Positions 43,828 to 53,070 of a stretch of 64,000 nucleotides of DNA are shown piece after piece (the first letter of the stretch is position 1; each line of letters begins with the position of its first letter). The notes under the pieces are model-generated. The model was not told the origin of the DNA. It searched no databases and saw nothing but the letters and a program-made list of their open reading frames with translations. The DNA lies in NCBI RefSeq assembly GCF_000337375.1, contig NZ_AOJG01000009.1:16620-80619 (forward strand), written 5' to 3'. This DNA is from Halorubrum lipolyticum DSM 21995. Its GTDB lineage: Archaea > Halobacteriota > Halobacteria > Halobacteriales > Haloferacaceae. Made by a program: the position numbers and the translations under genes.

Positions 43828-44601
43828 CTACGCGTCGGACTCGACGACCGCGTCGGCGTCTGAGTCGTCACCGTCCGCGTCGGCGTCATCGTCCCCGGTG
43901 AGGCGTCGTTCGGCCTCATCACGGTCCTCGGGGTAGCCGACGTCGATGCGCCAGCCGTCGAGGCCGATAGCATCGATGGTCCGACCAGACTGAATGAGGA
44001 GATCGATCGCGTCGGAGATCTCGTACTCGTCGCGGTTCGACGGCTGGACGAGATGGCACGCGTGGAAGATGGCGGGTGAGAAGGTGTAGAAGCCGGTCAT
44101 CACCAGATTGCTCGGCGGGTCCTCCGGCTTCTCGACGACGTCCGTGATCTCGCCGTACTGGTTGGTGTCACAGACACCGTAGCGAGAGGCGTCTTCCCAG
44201 GGGACCTCCTCGACGAGGAAGGCGGCGTCCGCGCGGTCTTCACGCTGGCGACGGACCACGTCCTGGAGGTTCGCCTGAAAGATGTTGTCGCCGAGGATGA
44301 GCATGAAGTCGTCGTCGATGTGCTCCTCGACGGTGAGCAGCGCGTGGGCGAGCCCCTTCTGTTCGCGCTGGTGGGTGTAGGTAATCGGGACGCCCTCGTA
44401 CTCGTCGCCGTAGTGATCGATGATCACCTCCTTCATGTAGCCGACGACGACGATGAGCTCGTCGGCGCCGAGGTCGATCAGCTGATCGAAGCAGTGGGTG
44501 ATGAGCGGTTTGTCGGCGACCTCCACCATCCCCTTGGGCTTGTCGTCCGTGAGCGGGCGGAGGCGCGTGCCCTTGCCGGCCGCGAGTACGACTGCTTTCA
44601 T
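43828..44601 (-). CDS. aglF: Glucose-1-phosphate nucleotidylyltransferase
   Basis: A 257-aa enzyme that joins hexose-1-phosphate to dTTP or UTP; AglF of Haloferax makes UDP-glucose for the N-glycan pathway. It has the signature MKAVVLAAGKGTRLRPLTDD, KPKGMVEVADKPL, LILGDNIFQ and VEKPEDPPSN. The C-terminal tail after GYPEDRDEAERRL is a run of Asp/Ala (DDADADGDDSDADAVVESDA). The start at 44601 places the nucleotide loop at residues 8-13 as usual. Its 3' end is duplicated 1.36 kb away at 42541-42697. Confidence 0.9.
   Translation of the reverse strand: MKAVVLAAGKGTRLRPLTDDKPKGMVEVADKPLITHCFDQLIDLGADELIVVVGYMKEVIIDHYGDEYEGVPITYTHQREQKGLAHALLTVEEHIDDDFMLILGDNIFQANLQDVVRRQREDRADAAFLVEEVPWEDASRYGVCDTNQYGEITDVVEKPEDPPSNLVMTGFYTFSPAIFHACHLVQPSNRDEYEISDAIDLLIQSGRTIDAIGLDGWRIDVGYPEDRDEAERRLTGDDDADADGDDSDADAVVESDA
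43899..44055. repeat. Direct repeat copy 2 (inside aglF)
   Basis: Partner of 42541-42697, in the same orientation. The distance between copies is 1358 bp and exactly spans the two-gene cassette. Confidence 0.85.
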
Positions 44602-44869
44602 GATCCGACAGTTCAGTTCAGCCAATCATAAGGATTCTGCCTTCGCAATTCGGGACGATGTCCACACAATTTGACGTGCACAGCTGGAGCCGGTGGGCTG
44701 TACGCTGTACTGGGACCTGTGTACTCCACAGAAAGTATTTATCGTGGCTCTTGGCACAAGCTACCATGAACTACCGAGCGTTAGTCGGAAAGCCACACAC
44801 TCGGTGAGACGGTCCGTGCGACCGCCCTTTCGGGGCCGTAGCGGGCTGTACTCCGGTGTGTGCCCATCT

Positions 44870-45121
44870 ATGAACGACGACGAACTCCTCCGCCGAGAAC
44901 TGCGCGGCGCTCGTGAAGAACTCGTCCGCAAACACGCACGACAGTCGGACGACCTGCCAGCATCGACGAGTCAGCTTCCGTTGATGCCGGAGCGGGACGA
45001 CGCGTTCCTTCGTCTCGCTCTGATGAGCGTCGAGGACCTCGAAACGCATATCGCTCGACTCGAACGCGATCTCACCGACCTCGAAGACGGTATCGACCGG
45101 CCGGACGTAGAGCTCGAATGA
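44870..45121 (+). CDS. Small charged coiled-coil protein
   Basis: An 83-aa acidic protein (MNDDELLRRELRGAREELVR then KHARQSDD; LALMSVEDLETHIARLERDL then TDLEDGID) with two heptad-rich helices around a Pro/Ser linker. No family recognised. Upstream, a TATA-like AGTATTTATC at about 44732-44741 would permit a longer form, so the start is uncertain. Confidence 0.5.
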   Translation: MNDDELLRRELRGAREELVRKHARQSDDLPASTSQLPLMPERDDAFLRLALMSVEDLETHIARLERDLTDLEDGIDRPDVELE

Positions 45122-45212
45122 GCACGTCGAACACACATGAACCTCACTGAAAGCTTCTACCGATTAGCTTCATACAGTGATGTAAACGATAGGGTTCCGA
45201 TAATTACGTCAG

Positions 45213-46145
45213 CTACTGACGGTAGTACGGGATTGTCTGCTCTAAGCCAGTCTCGAAGTCGACGTTTGGGTCGTAGCCAAGAAGATCTTCAGCTTTCGAA
45301 ATGTCTGCGTGAGAGTGTCGGATATCGCCAGGTCGCGGATCGTCATAGATGGGATCGATATTCATATCCAGGAGGTCGTTGAGGGTATCGACAAGTTGGT
45401 TGACGGTAACGCGACCGCCACAGCCGACGTTGAACGCTTCGCCGGAAACGTCACTTTCGGCAGCGAGGATATTCGCTTGGACCGCGTTGTCGATGAACGT
45501 AAAGTCCCGAGATTGCTCACCGTCTCCGTAGATGACTGGTCGATCGCCGTCCAGCATCAGCGAAATAAACTTGGGGATCACGGCTGCGTAGTCGCCGTTG
45601 GGATCTTGGCGCGGCCCGAAGATGTTGAAGTACCGGAGCGCAGCAGTATCGATATCGTAGAGCTCGCTAGCTTGAAGTGCGAGCTTCTCCGTGTAGTGCT
45701 TCGAGAGCGCGTACGGCGACTCCGGCTGCTCGGTCATCGACTCAACTTTCGGAAGCTGCTCGGTGGTCCCGTAAACGGACGACGAAGACGCGACGACGAC
45801 GGTGTCGACATCCGCGTTCCGCGCGGCATCGATAACGGTGGCAGTGCCGGTACAGTTTGCATCAGTTGTCGTGACCGGATCGTCGACACTCCTGGGTACG
45901 GAGGGGACAGCGGCTTGGTGGAAGACGTAGTCGGCATCCTCGGTAGCGTCGGCCATTGCTTCGGCGTCCCGGATATCTTCCTCTTTGAACGAGAACTGGG
46001 CGGCGTCCCGTAGCGCTTCGAGGTTCTGTTCACGGCCCGTCACGAAGTTGTCGATGCCACGAACGTCGTATCCACGACTGAGTAGCGCCTCTGCGAGATT
46101 CGATCCAATGAACCCGGCGACACCGGTAACGAGTGCGGTGGGCAT
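45213..46145 (-). CDS. NAD-dependent UDP-GlcNAc 4-epimerase-like protein
   Basis: A 310-aa extended SDR with GVAGFIGSNLAEALL at the N-terminus, ASSSSVYG and the YALSKHYTEK active site. The segment QAAVPSVPRSVDDPVTT resembles the WbpP/TviC group that epimerises UDP-GlcNAc or UDP-GlcNAc-uronate at C4. It lies 210 bp from a UDP-GlcNAc dehydrogenase gene on the same strand, so the pair could make UDP-GalNAc-uronate, as in Vi-antigen synthesis. The substrate is an inference. Confidence 0.85.
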   Translation of the reverse strand: MPTALVTGVAGFIGSNLAEALLSRGYDVRGIDNFVTGREQNLEALRDAAQFSFKEEDIRDAEAMADATEDADYVFHQAAVPSVPRSVDDPVTTTDANCTGTATVIDAARNADVDTVVVASSSSVYGTTEQLPKVESMTEQPESPYALSKHYTEKLALQASELYDIDTAALRYFNIFGPRQDPNGDYAAVIPKFISLMLDGDRPVIYGDGEQSRDFTFIDNAVQANILAAESDVSGEAFNVGCGGRVTVNQLVDTLNDLLDMNIDPIYDDPRPGDIRHSHADISKAEDLLGYDPNVDFETGLEQTIPYYRQ

Positions 46146-46355
46146 ACGTCAGGATACCTACGACTCGACATGGGTCTGTCGACTTCGAATGACTGATACC
46201 AGAGACAGACAGTTGGGCGGCTTCACAATGGTACCCAGTTGAGCGAATCGATGTTCTTGTTGAGTTTGTGTAGAAACATGTCACAGTAGGTGGTAATTCT
46301 ACTGTGCCGGAAGCAAGACTTGGCCTCTGCAATCACACCTGAGACATTTCAGAGA

Positions 46356-47630
46356 CTACAGCCGGACGACGTGATCGTCGTCACGATGACCAGTGACGTT
46401 TCGCGTATCAAACACCATCGATGTCTCGTCAACGATACGATCAATATCTAATGTCGAGTGGTCAGTGACCACAATAACACAGTCAGTGGCGTTGAGTCGC
46501 CCATCAGTGAGGGAGACGGACTCATAAGTCGCGTCGCCAACCTCGAGTTCCGGAACGTACGGATCGTGGTACTCTACGCCCGCACCCCAGCCGTCGAGTT
46601 CTGTGATAATATCTATGGCCGGAGACTCGCGCGTGTCGGAGACGTTCGGTTTGTAGGCAGCGCCGACGACGAGGATATCTGCGTTCGAGAGTGCGGTGCC
46701 GCGATCGTTGAGTTGTCGGACGACGCGTTGAACGACGTGTCGGGGCATTTCGCGGTTGACGGTGTCCGCGAGGTCGATGAAACGCGTATCAACGTCGTGT
46801 TCATTGGCCTTCCAAGAAAGGTAAAACGGGTCGATGGGGATACAGTGGCCGCCCAGTCCCGGTCCGGGGTAGAACGGCATGAAGCCGAACGGCTTCGTCT
46901 CGGCGGCGTCGATGGCGTCCCAGATATCGACGTCGAGTTCGTGAGCAATTTGTGCGAGTTCGTTGATCAGGCCAATGTTGACTGCGCGGAACGTGTTCTC
47001 AAGGAGTTTGACAAGCTCGGCCTCAGTCGCGGAGTCGACGCGCACGACCTCATCGAACACGGGATCGTACAGTGCTTGCGCGCGGTCGCCGCACTCGTCG
47101 GTGACGCCGCCGAGGACTTTCGGAATGTCTGTCGGGCCGTACTCCTCGTTTCCGGGATCGATGCGCTCGGGAGAAAACGCGAGATAGATATCTTCACCGA
47201 CGACTGCGCCATTTTCCGCGAACACGTCCGTGAGAGCATCCTCTGTGGCGCCGGGGTAAACGGTACTCTCGAGAACGACCGTACAGCCGTCCGCAATGAC
47301 GGGCGCGAGACGCTCGGCGGCATCGAGAACGAAGGACAGGTCGGGCGTGTCGGTCTTGCGGAGGGGCGTCGGCACACAGATGGAGACTCCCTCAGCGTCG
47401 CTCAGGAGGTCGTAGTCGGTCGTAAATGTGAGTCCCTCGTTCGTCGCCGCTTGGACTGTCTCGTCGGTAACGTCGTTGACGGTCGATTGGCCACTACGGA
47501 GGCGGTCAATCTTGTCACCGTCGATGTCGACGCCGACGACGTCGTAGCCGGCGTCGTGCATCGCCAGCGCCAGCGGTAGCCCCACGTAGCCGAGGCCGAC
47601 GACGCCAACGCGCGTCTGCTCGTCTTCCAT
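46356..47630 (-). CDS. UDP-N-acetylglucosamine 6-dehydrogenase
   Basis: A 424-aa nucleotide-sugar dehydrogenase of the WbpA/TviB class, oxidising UDP-GlcNAc to UDP-GlcNAc-uronate with two NAD. It has GLGYVGLPLALAM (Rossmann), AFSPERIDPG and KLLENTFRAVNI. The catalytic block ETKPFGFMPFYPGPGLGGHC contains the active Cys, followed by IPIDPFYLSWKA. The C-terminal domain has GAAYKPNVSDTRESPA. It is clearly distinct from AglM in this window. The start MEDEQTRVGV at 47630 is preferred over an upstream ATG. Confidence 0.9.
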   Translation of the reverse strand: MEDEQTRVGVVGLGYVGLPLALAMHDAGYDVVGVDIDGDKIDRLRSGQSTVNDVTDETVQAATNEGLTFTTDYDLLSDAEGVSICVPTPLRKTDTPDLSFVLDAAERLAPVIADGCTVVLESTVYPGATEDALTDVFAENGAVVGEDIYLAFSPERIDPGNEEYGPTDIPKVLGGVTDECGDRAQALYDPVFDEVVRVDSATEAELVKLLENTFRAVNIGLINELAQIAHELDVDIWDAIDAAETKPFGFMPFYPGPGLGGHCIPIDPFYLSWKANEHDVDTRFIDLADTVNREMPRHVVQRVVRQLNDRGTALSNADILVVGAAYKPNVSDTRESPAIDIITELDGWGAGVEYHDPYVPELEVGDATYESVSLTDGRLNATDCVIVVTDHSTLDIDRIVDETSMVFDTRNVTGHRDDDHVVRL

Positions 47631-47730
47631 GTACGTCGCCAAACACGACACAGTGGTTTCAGCATGTCGTTACTCGAACAGCCAGCAGTCGGGCGAATGA
47701 TAAACGGGGCTTAAGTCCCCGAGGGGTGTC

Positions 47731-47737
47731 GTCGGAG
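47731..47737 (+). promoter_or_regulatory. Shine-Dalgarno site of the family-4 glycosyltransferase gene
   Basis: GGAGGTG lies 12 nt before the ATG at 47750, an unusually full ribosome-binding site for this genome. It is preceded by GGGCTTAAGTCCCC at about 47704-47718, an inverted repeat (GGG..CCC) around a TTAA box. Confidence 0.5.
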
Positions 47738-47749
47738 GTGTGAACGTCG

Positions 47750-48898
47750 ATGACCGGTAGCGAGCGACCGCGGGTCTTCCACCTGATCACCCGACTGTTG
47801 AAGGGGGGTGCGGAGGCGAAAACAATCGCGACCGTGTGCGGCCTTGACGACTACGCGTTCACCGTCGGGTACGGGTCGGAGTACGACTCTGACCAGGTTG
47901 ATCGGTTAGAACGGGAGGGAATCGCAACGAAACAGTTCCCACTGATCCGGCACTACAATCCCGTGACGACGGTGCCGGCGGTCCTGTCGCTGGCGCGATA
48001 CCTCCGGCGGGAGGAGTTCGATATCGTCCACACACACAGCACGGAAGCCGGAATTATCGGACGGTTCGCTGCGGCACTCGCGGGCGTCCCGACCATCGTA
48101 CACACGGTACACGGCGTCCCGTTTGCCGACGATCGGAGCGCCTTCCTAAATCGATTCGTGCTCGCGTGCGAGCGGCAGGCGGCGAGCTATACGGACCGCA
48201 TCGTCACGAACGCGGACGTCATCGCCGACGACTACTTAGAGCGCGGGATTGGGCGGCGAGACCAATACACGACCGTCTACAGCGGCGTAGATCTGGATGC
48301 GTTCGCAGACGCCGAGCCCGCGGACGATCTCCCCGGGGAGCGGCCGCGCATTGTTATGGTTGGGCGGCTCGCGGACGGCAAAGGCTACGAGGTGCTGCTC
48401 GATGCCGTCGAATCACTGGATAGCTTCGAAGGGTCGGTGTGTATCGTCGGGGACGGCCCGTTGTACGAATCGCTCACGACGGAGATCGAGGACCGCGAGC
48501 TGGCCGACCAAGTGTGTCTCACAGGCTTTCGAGACGATATCCCGTGCGTACTCGCAGCGAGCGACGTACTCGTACTACCGTCGTTCCGGGAAGGGACACC
48601 TCGGGTCATCACAGAGGCGATGGCGAGTGGGCTGCCAGTCGTCGCTACCGACATTGCGGGAATCCCGGAGCAGATCGAGGACAGTGAAAACGGGTACCTG
48701 ATTCAGACGGGGGATTCCGAAGCGTTAGCTAACCGGTTGGAAACGTTGCTAGCTGACGCGGAGCTACGTGAGCAGATGGGTCGTCATGGACTGGAGCGTG
48801 CTAATCGATTTTCCGTTCCGACGATGGTTGAAGAGTTGGACAGAGTGTATCGGGAATTGGTTGGCGAGCAAGTCGGCAGCACGGGCTCAAACGTCTAG
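47750..48898 (+). CDS. Glycosyltransferase, family 4
   Basis: A 382-aa GT-B enzyme that adds a sugar to a lipid-linked glycan on the cytoplasmic face. The N-terminal domain has LITRLLKGGAEAKT and HTHSTEAGIIGRFAAALAGV. The C-terminal donor domain has MVGRLADGKGYEVLLDA, VIGDGPLYE-type VGDGPLYESL and the retaining signature SFREGTPRVITEAMASGLPV, followed by VATDIAGIPE. It is divergent from the dehydrogenase gene and convergent with the polytopic protein gene (9-bp gap). Confidence 0.92.
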   Translation: MTGSERPRVFHLITRLLKGGAEAKTIATVCGLDDYAFTVGYGSEYDSDQVDRLEREGIATKQFPLIRHYNPVTTVPAVLSLARYLRREEFDIVHTHSTEAGIIGRFAAALAGVPTIVHTVHGVPFADDRSAFLNRFVLACERQAASYTDRIVTNADVIADDYLERGIGRRDQYTTVYSGVDLDAFADAEPADDLPGERPRIVMVGRLADGKGYEVLLDAVESLDSFEGSVCIVGDGPLYESLTTEIEDRELADQVCLTGFRDDIPCVLAASDVLVLPSFREGTPRVITEAMASGLPVVATDIAGIPEQIEDSENGYLIQTGDSEALANRLETLLADAELREQMGRHGLERANRFSVPTMVEELDRVYRELVGEQVGSTGSNV

Positions 48899-48907
48899 TC
48901 TGGTGCT

Positions 48908-50122
48908 TCAGTCAGTCCCAGAGTTCAACGCTTGCGTACTGGTTGCAGAGTCGTCACTCCACCACTGAAACGGCCACGCGAATCGCACGTGTTCGCTAAC
49001 ACCAATGCCTCCGAACAAGAAAATCACCCAGATGAACATCTGTCGGTGGCGCATTCCTGTCCCGTAATTCACAGTACCAACACCGTACAGAACGACGGCG
49101 ACGCAGAGTCCGACGAGGAGCCCGACCGTTGCGGGTGAGTTCTTCTGACCAAGCGATCGAACGCCCCACACCGCTGCAACGGTGAAGGCGATGTTGATCA
49201 AGCCCTCGATACCGACGAGCAGGTCTGGAATCGTCTCGATCATCCACGGGAACGGGGCGTACAGGAAATACACGGCACCGACCCAACTGAAGGCGGTCAG
49301 CTCGACCACCGTCTGTGGGATAACATCCGGTAGATAGACGGTTCGACCGCTAGCTCTCACTTCACGGGTGTACGCCAAGAACTCGATCCCGTCTCGAATG
49401 ACGGGAAGTGAGAGTACGAACGCGACGGGAGATAGCGAGGCAGCGAGCGCGACCGAACGGCGCGATAGATACCCCGAATTCACAGCGTGGACCGCTAGCG
49501 CCGCCGCGATCGCCGCGACAATGATGATAACGTTGTCATCGCGCTGTAACAGCGAGACGTGTAACACGACGGCGGCGAGAGCGTAGGACAGTAGTCTCGA
49601 ACGCCGATGGGAGGGTAGCAGTAGGAGTCGTGCCGCAGTGGTGATTCCAAACAGGACGATGGCTTCTCGGAGTAGCGTGCTCTGAACTGCGACGATGCTG
49701 GGGTAGAACGTCATCGGAAGAGCGGCGACGACGCCGGCTTGGTGAGAGTGATAGTACCGGGCGATAAGATAGACGTTGTAGACGGCGAACGCCCCGAGAA
49801 GCGCATTTCCGAGGCGGGCATAGAAGCCACTCGGGCCGGGAAGCATCCAGAACGGTGCCAAGAAGGATCCCCAGAGAGCGTAGGTATCCGAAGATGCGAG
49901 GGGAACGAGTAGTTGAGACAGATCTATCGAGCTTGATGTGTACTGGTACGGAGTGCCCTCTCTGAGGCCGCGAGCAATCGTCTCTGCGGTGTTGCCAAAG
50001 CCAACTGCGTCTCCTGTCGAATCTGGGTTGAGTGTGGTGAGCGTCGTCACGACAGATGCGATACCACGAACTACGAACGCGACAATGAAGATTGTAACTG
50101 CCTGTAATGTATTTGTTCTCAT
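48908..50122 (-). CDS. Polytopic membrane protein (GT-C or polymerase-like)
   Basis: About 404 aa with roughly ten membrane helices. After the first helix, an extracytoplasmic loop carries STGDAVGFGNTAETIARGLREG, an arrangement like the catalytic first loop of dolichyl-phosphate-mannose-type GT-C transferases (ArnT/GT39). A Wzy-type polymerase is the alternative. An ATG at 50173 would add 17 residues; I favour 50122 because hydrophobicity starts there. Its place between glycosyltransferases supports a role in glycan polymerisation or transfer. Confidence 0.7.
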   Translation of the reverse strand: MRTNTLQAVTIFIVAFVVRGIASVVTTLTTLNPDSTGDAVGFGNTAETIARGLREGTPYQYTSSSIDLSQLLVPLASSDTYALWGSFLAPFWMLPGPSGFYARLGNALLGAFAVYNVYLIARYYHSHQAGVVAALPMTFYPSIVAVQSTLLREAIVLFGITTAARLLLLPSHRRSRLLSYALAAVVLHVSLLQRDDNVIIIVAAIAAALAVHAVNSGYLSRRSVALAASLSPVAFVLSLPVIRDGIEFLAYTREVRASGRTVYLPDVIPQTVVELTAFSWVGAVYFLYAPFPWMIETIPDLLVGIEGLINIAFTVAAVWGVRSLGQKNSPATVGLLVGLCVAVVLYGVGTVNYGTGMRHRQMFIWVIFLFGGIGVSEHVRFAWPFQWWSDDSATSTQALNSGTD

Positions 50123-50241
50123 TTTCCAAAATGTCTCTTGGCTGAATTCGTATGTATAGACCACACGAACCATTCATCGTAGATAATAGATGTGGAATTC
50201 CAAAACATGATGTGGATAACTAGATCTAGACCGGTTTCTGT

Positions 50242-51138
50242 CTAGACATGGATGGCGGATTTTGTGAACTTAGCTATATCATAACCTAATCCGAAAACCT
50301 GTCTAAAGTTGGCTGGTTTAGATTGTCTCAAGTATTTAAATCCAGATTCAAAATCTCCCTCGGAAATGTAATACCTCGCTAAGATAAAATTATGATATTT
50401 TCGGACATCGTATCCTTCAGTTTCTAGATACTGAATTTCATCTTGAAAAGATTCAAACAACTTCTTCTTAGCCTCAGCAGTAGTATCCGCTGATGGGCGA
50501 GACGATTCATGTAACCTGACCAAGGTTTGGTCTACATAGCCGATCTTTCCTTCGCTTGCCAACCGAATAGTAAATTCAATATCCTGATTTCTTTCAAAAC
50601 TCTCATCGAATCCATTAATCGATTCAACAACATCTCTCTTTGCTACAATTGTTGATCCACCATGAATAAATCCCGATAGGGTTAGTAACCCTTTGATAAT
50701 TTCTTTTTGACCCTCGTGCTTTGCATCGTGACTCAGTATCTCTGAAATAAATTTTATTATCTTAGAATCTCGCTCAGTGGTCGTACGACAGTAATTTGCG
50801 ACCCAGTCATCTGAACGGGACTGAAGTTGAGAAATTTGTTTCTCGAGTTTTTCCGGATACCATTCATCATCTGAATCGAGAAGTGCGATATAAGTGCCCT
50901 GAGCGGACCTGATCCCCGTATTTCTAGCTGCACTTCCATTACGATTCTCACTATGTCTTATATACTCAATTCTGTCATCGTCGTACGAATTGACCACTTC
51001 TTGAGTCGAATCAGTCGACGCATCATCCACAATAATCAGTTCAAAATTTCTGAATGTCTGATTCAGAACACTCTCTATCGAGCGCGGGAGTACTTCAGAC
51101 CGATTGTAGGTGGGAATAATAACGCTAACTGCTACCAT
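50242..51138 (-). CDS. Glycosyltransferase, family 2
   Basis: A 298-aa soluble GT-A enzyme: VSVIIPTYNRSEVLPRSIES, IIVDDASTDST, RNTGIRSAQG and the metal-binding ALLDSDDEW. It has no C-terminal membrane helices, so it is probably a peripheral transferase that adds single sugars. The codon use is strikingly A/T-rich compared with the core genes, which marks the start of the low-GC segment. Confidence 0.9.
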   Translation of the reverse strand: MVAVSVIIPTYNRSEVLPRSIESVLNQTFRNFELIIVDDASTDSTQEVVNSYDDDRIEYIRHSENRNGSAARNTGIRSAQGTYIALLDSDDEWYPEKLEKQISQLQSRSDDWVANYCRTTTERDSKIIKFISEILSHDAKHEGQKEIIKGLLTLSGFIHGGSTIVAKRDVVESINGFDESFERNQDIEFTIRLASEGKIGYVDQTLVRLHESSRPSADTTAEAKKKLFESFQDEIQYLETEGYDVRKYHNFILARYYISEGDFESGFKYLRQSKPANFRQVFGLGYDIAKFTKSAIHV

Positions 51139-51474
51139 ATGTTCCCATACTACGTGGAGTGATATTAAGTGCTTTCAAGTAAAGTAGTCTTAATGACTCA
51201 TTACGTCCGACACGGAAATTTGAAATGCCGTCGAACGTGTCTTTTGGGAGATAAAACGGTCAACACCATCGTTCGCAAATAGTTTTAGCAATGTCGCGCT
51301 CAAGACACCTCAAAACAGGCTTGAAGCCGTCGCCGCCTACCACAATATACACAAATTTAAATCGAGCCCTGCAAGCAGACGTATGTGAGTTCGATATTTG
51401 CCCGATACGTACCTGCCTTCGTGAACTGATGGTGGTGCCACCGGTGTGTTCCGAGGATCACGACATTTACCACT
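51139..51474. other. AT-rich gap without a supported gene
   Basis: These 336 bp lie between two minus-strand glycan genes. Short open stretches exist on both strands, including one on the minus strand at about 51190-51345 interrupted by a stop, but none has recognisable family features. Confidence 0.5.
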
Positions 51475-52881
51475 TCACTTGCGGTGTTCGTCATGGATCC
51501 GCTCCAACTCTTCTAGAATATTTGCCACCGAATCTGACTTGAAGAACCTCTCGCGGTCGAACTGACTCGTGTCGACCGAGCCCATCTGTCCGGCAAGGTC
51601 GTCCACGTCTTCGATCATCGACGCTGCTCCGTCTTCTACGAGCGGCTGGAGCACGTCCGCGCCGTCCGCCTCGAACACGAACGTCTCTAGATCGAAGCAG
51701 AGCCCCTCGTAGACGGCGGTCGATCCGACCCCGACCTGCGCGCTCGACTCCGCGAAGAGCCGATAGAGCGGTGGTTCGGACTCGTCGATCACCCGCATGT
51801 CCGATTCCGCGAGCCAAGGGTATTCGTCTTCCCATCGATCGTACTCCCCAGGGTGAAGCTTGTAGACGACTTCGTGCTCGATCCGGTCGTCCTCGTGTAC
51901 CTTGAGAGCGAACTGTGAGAGCTCGCGTCCGATCGTCCCCTGGGAGATGAAGAGGAGCTGTTTGGCGGGTTCGACGTCGTCGTACTGGTTGAGTCGGTCT
52001 TCCAGGTACGGATAGCCGACGGAGATAACGCGTTCGTCTGGGATCGGAAATCTGAGGTTCTCATTCCAGAACTCACCCCAAGTCAGTACGTAGTCCGGAA
52101 ACATGACTTTGGTCTCGTCTTCGGGATACGCGTAACCGAAGTGAGTATCGTAGATCACGCCGTGTTGCAGCTCAACGACCGGGATCTCCTTCCGCTTACA
52201 CGCCTCGATAAACGTCTCTCTTCCGTAGGAGACGACGACGATCGCGACTTCCGGATCTACTCTATCCAGCAGTCGCTCGTACAGCGGGAGGTTCGTGTTG
52301 CGGACGTGAAGATTATGCCTCACTTTGGAAACGAGATCGATGTCAGCGTCAAACCGCCGTTCGATCTCCGCTTCGGCTTCCCGGAGCCGAGAAATCACCT
52401 CGTCGGGGATCGAAGGCTGGCGCAGGCCGATCTGCCGTTGGATGGTTCCCCCGTACTCTACGAGCTCGAGATACCGGAGGTTGTTGGTCTTTGCAGGGCT
52501 CCGATGCGATAGGAGATGCGGCATCTCCATGTGGACGTAATCGAGTTCCTCCTTCTCGTGGATCGGGTCGCAGTAGATGTCCCACCAATAGCCGTCTTCT
52601 TCGAGCTTTCGTCGTGGATGGCCGGCAAAGAGATAGTCGTGTTCGCCGGCGAGATACGGGTTTCTGTGGACAGCGTTCTTCAGCCACAGTGAGAAGCCGC
52701 GGAGGTAGTCCTTCAGTCCGTCTTCGCGCTGCGTGTGAGGTTGTCCTTGTCCCTGCTGACTAGCAATCTCTCGGGCGACTTTGAAGCGTATTCGTTCCCA
52801 GATGGGTAGATGATCGACGTGAATTGAAAACAGATCTAGCTCACTTTCGAATGATTTGTATTCCTCTGGGTCTGTCAACAT
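51475..52881 (-). CDS. GT-B-like surface polysaccharide glycosyltransferase, family unclear
   Basis: A 468-aa soluble protein. The C-terminal half has features of capsule-type GT-B enzymes (CDP-glycerol or sialyl/KDO-transferase-like): VVELQHGVIYDTHFGYAYPE, then PDYVLTWGEFW, VGYPYLEDRL, VYKLHPGEYDRWEDEYPW and GVGSTAVYEGLCFDLETFVF. The N-terminal half is less conserved and partly helical. The HPGE segment is the likely donor-phosphate site. Its location next to the pyruvyltransferase and nonulosonate genes would fit a transferase for acidic sugars, but this is inference. Confidence 0.72.
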   Translation of the reverse strand: MLTDPEEYKSFESELDLFSIHVDHLPIWERIRFKVAREIASQQGQGQPHTQREDGLKDYLRGFSLWLKNAVHRNPYLAGEHDYLFAGHPRRKLEEDGYWWDIYCDPIHEKEELDYVHMEMPHLLSHRSPAKTNNLRYLELVEYGGTIQRQIGLRQPSIPDEVISRLREAEAEIERRFDADIDLVSKVRHNLHVRNTNLPLYERLLDRVDPEVAIVVVSYGRETFIEACKRKEIPVVELQHGVIYDTHFGYAYPEDETKVMFPDYVLTWGEFWNENLRFPIPDERVISVGYPYLEDRLNQYDDVEPAKQLLFISQGTIGRELSQFALKVHEDDRIEHEVVYKLHPGEYDRWEDEYPWLAESDMRVIDESEPPLYRLFAESSAQVGVGSTAVYEGLCFDLETFVFEADGADVLQPLVEDGAASMIEDVDDLAGQMGSVDTSQFDRERFFKSDSVANILEELERIHDEHRK

Positions 52882-53070
52882 TGCTGGTTTGGGTTCAATC
52901 TGAACCAGATATGTATATGTATTTTGAAAATACGATCAATATAGGTATTAGATTCACGTGTGGGAGTTGTCTGCTGTTCGGGTAATCTTCTCTTGACTGA
53001 GTAGCTTGTGAATCAGATCTAGTTGATTCTTCGAAATTCCTTTGTAGAGTCCTCACACATGGGGTCATAG

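Noticed and set aside
51190-51345. Minus-strand coding-like stretch in the gap between the GT2 and GT-B-like genes
   Set aside because: It is interrupted by a stop and matches no family I know, so it is not reported as a pseudogene.
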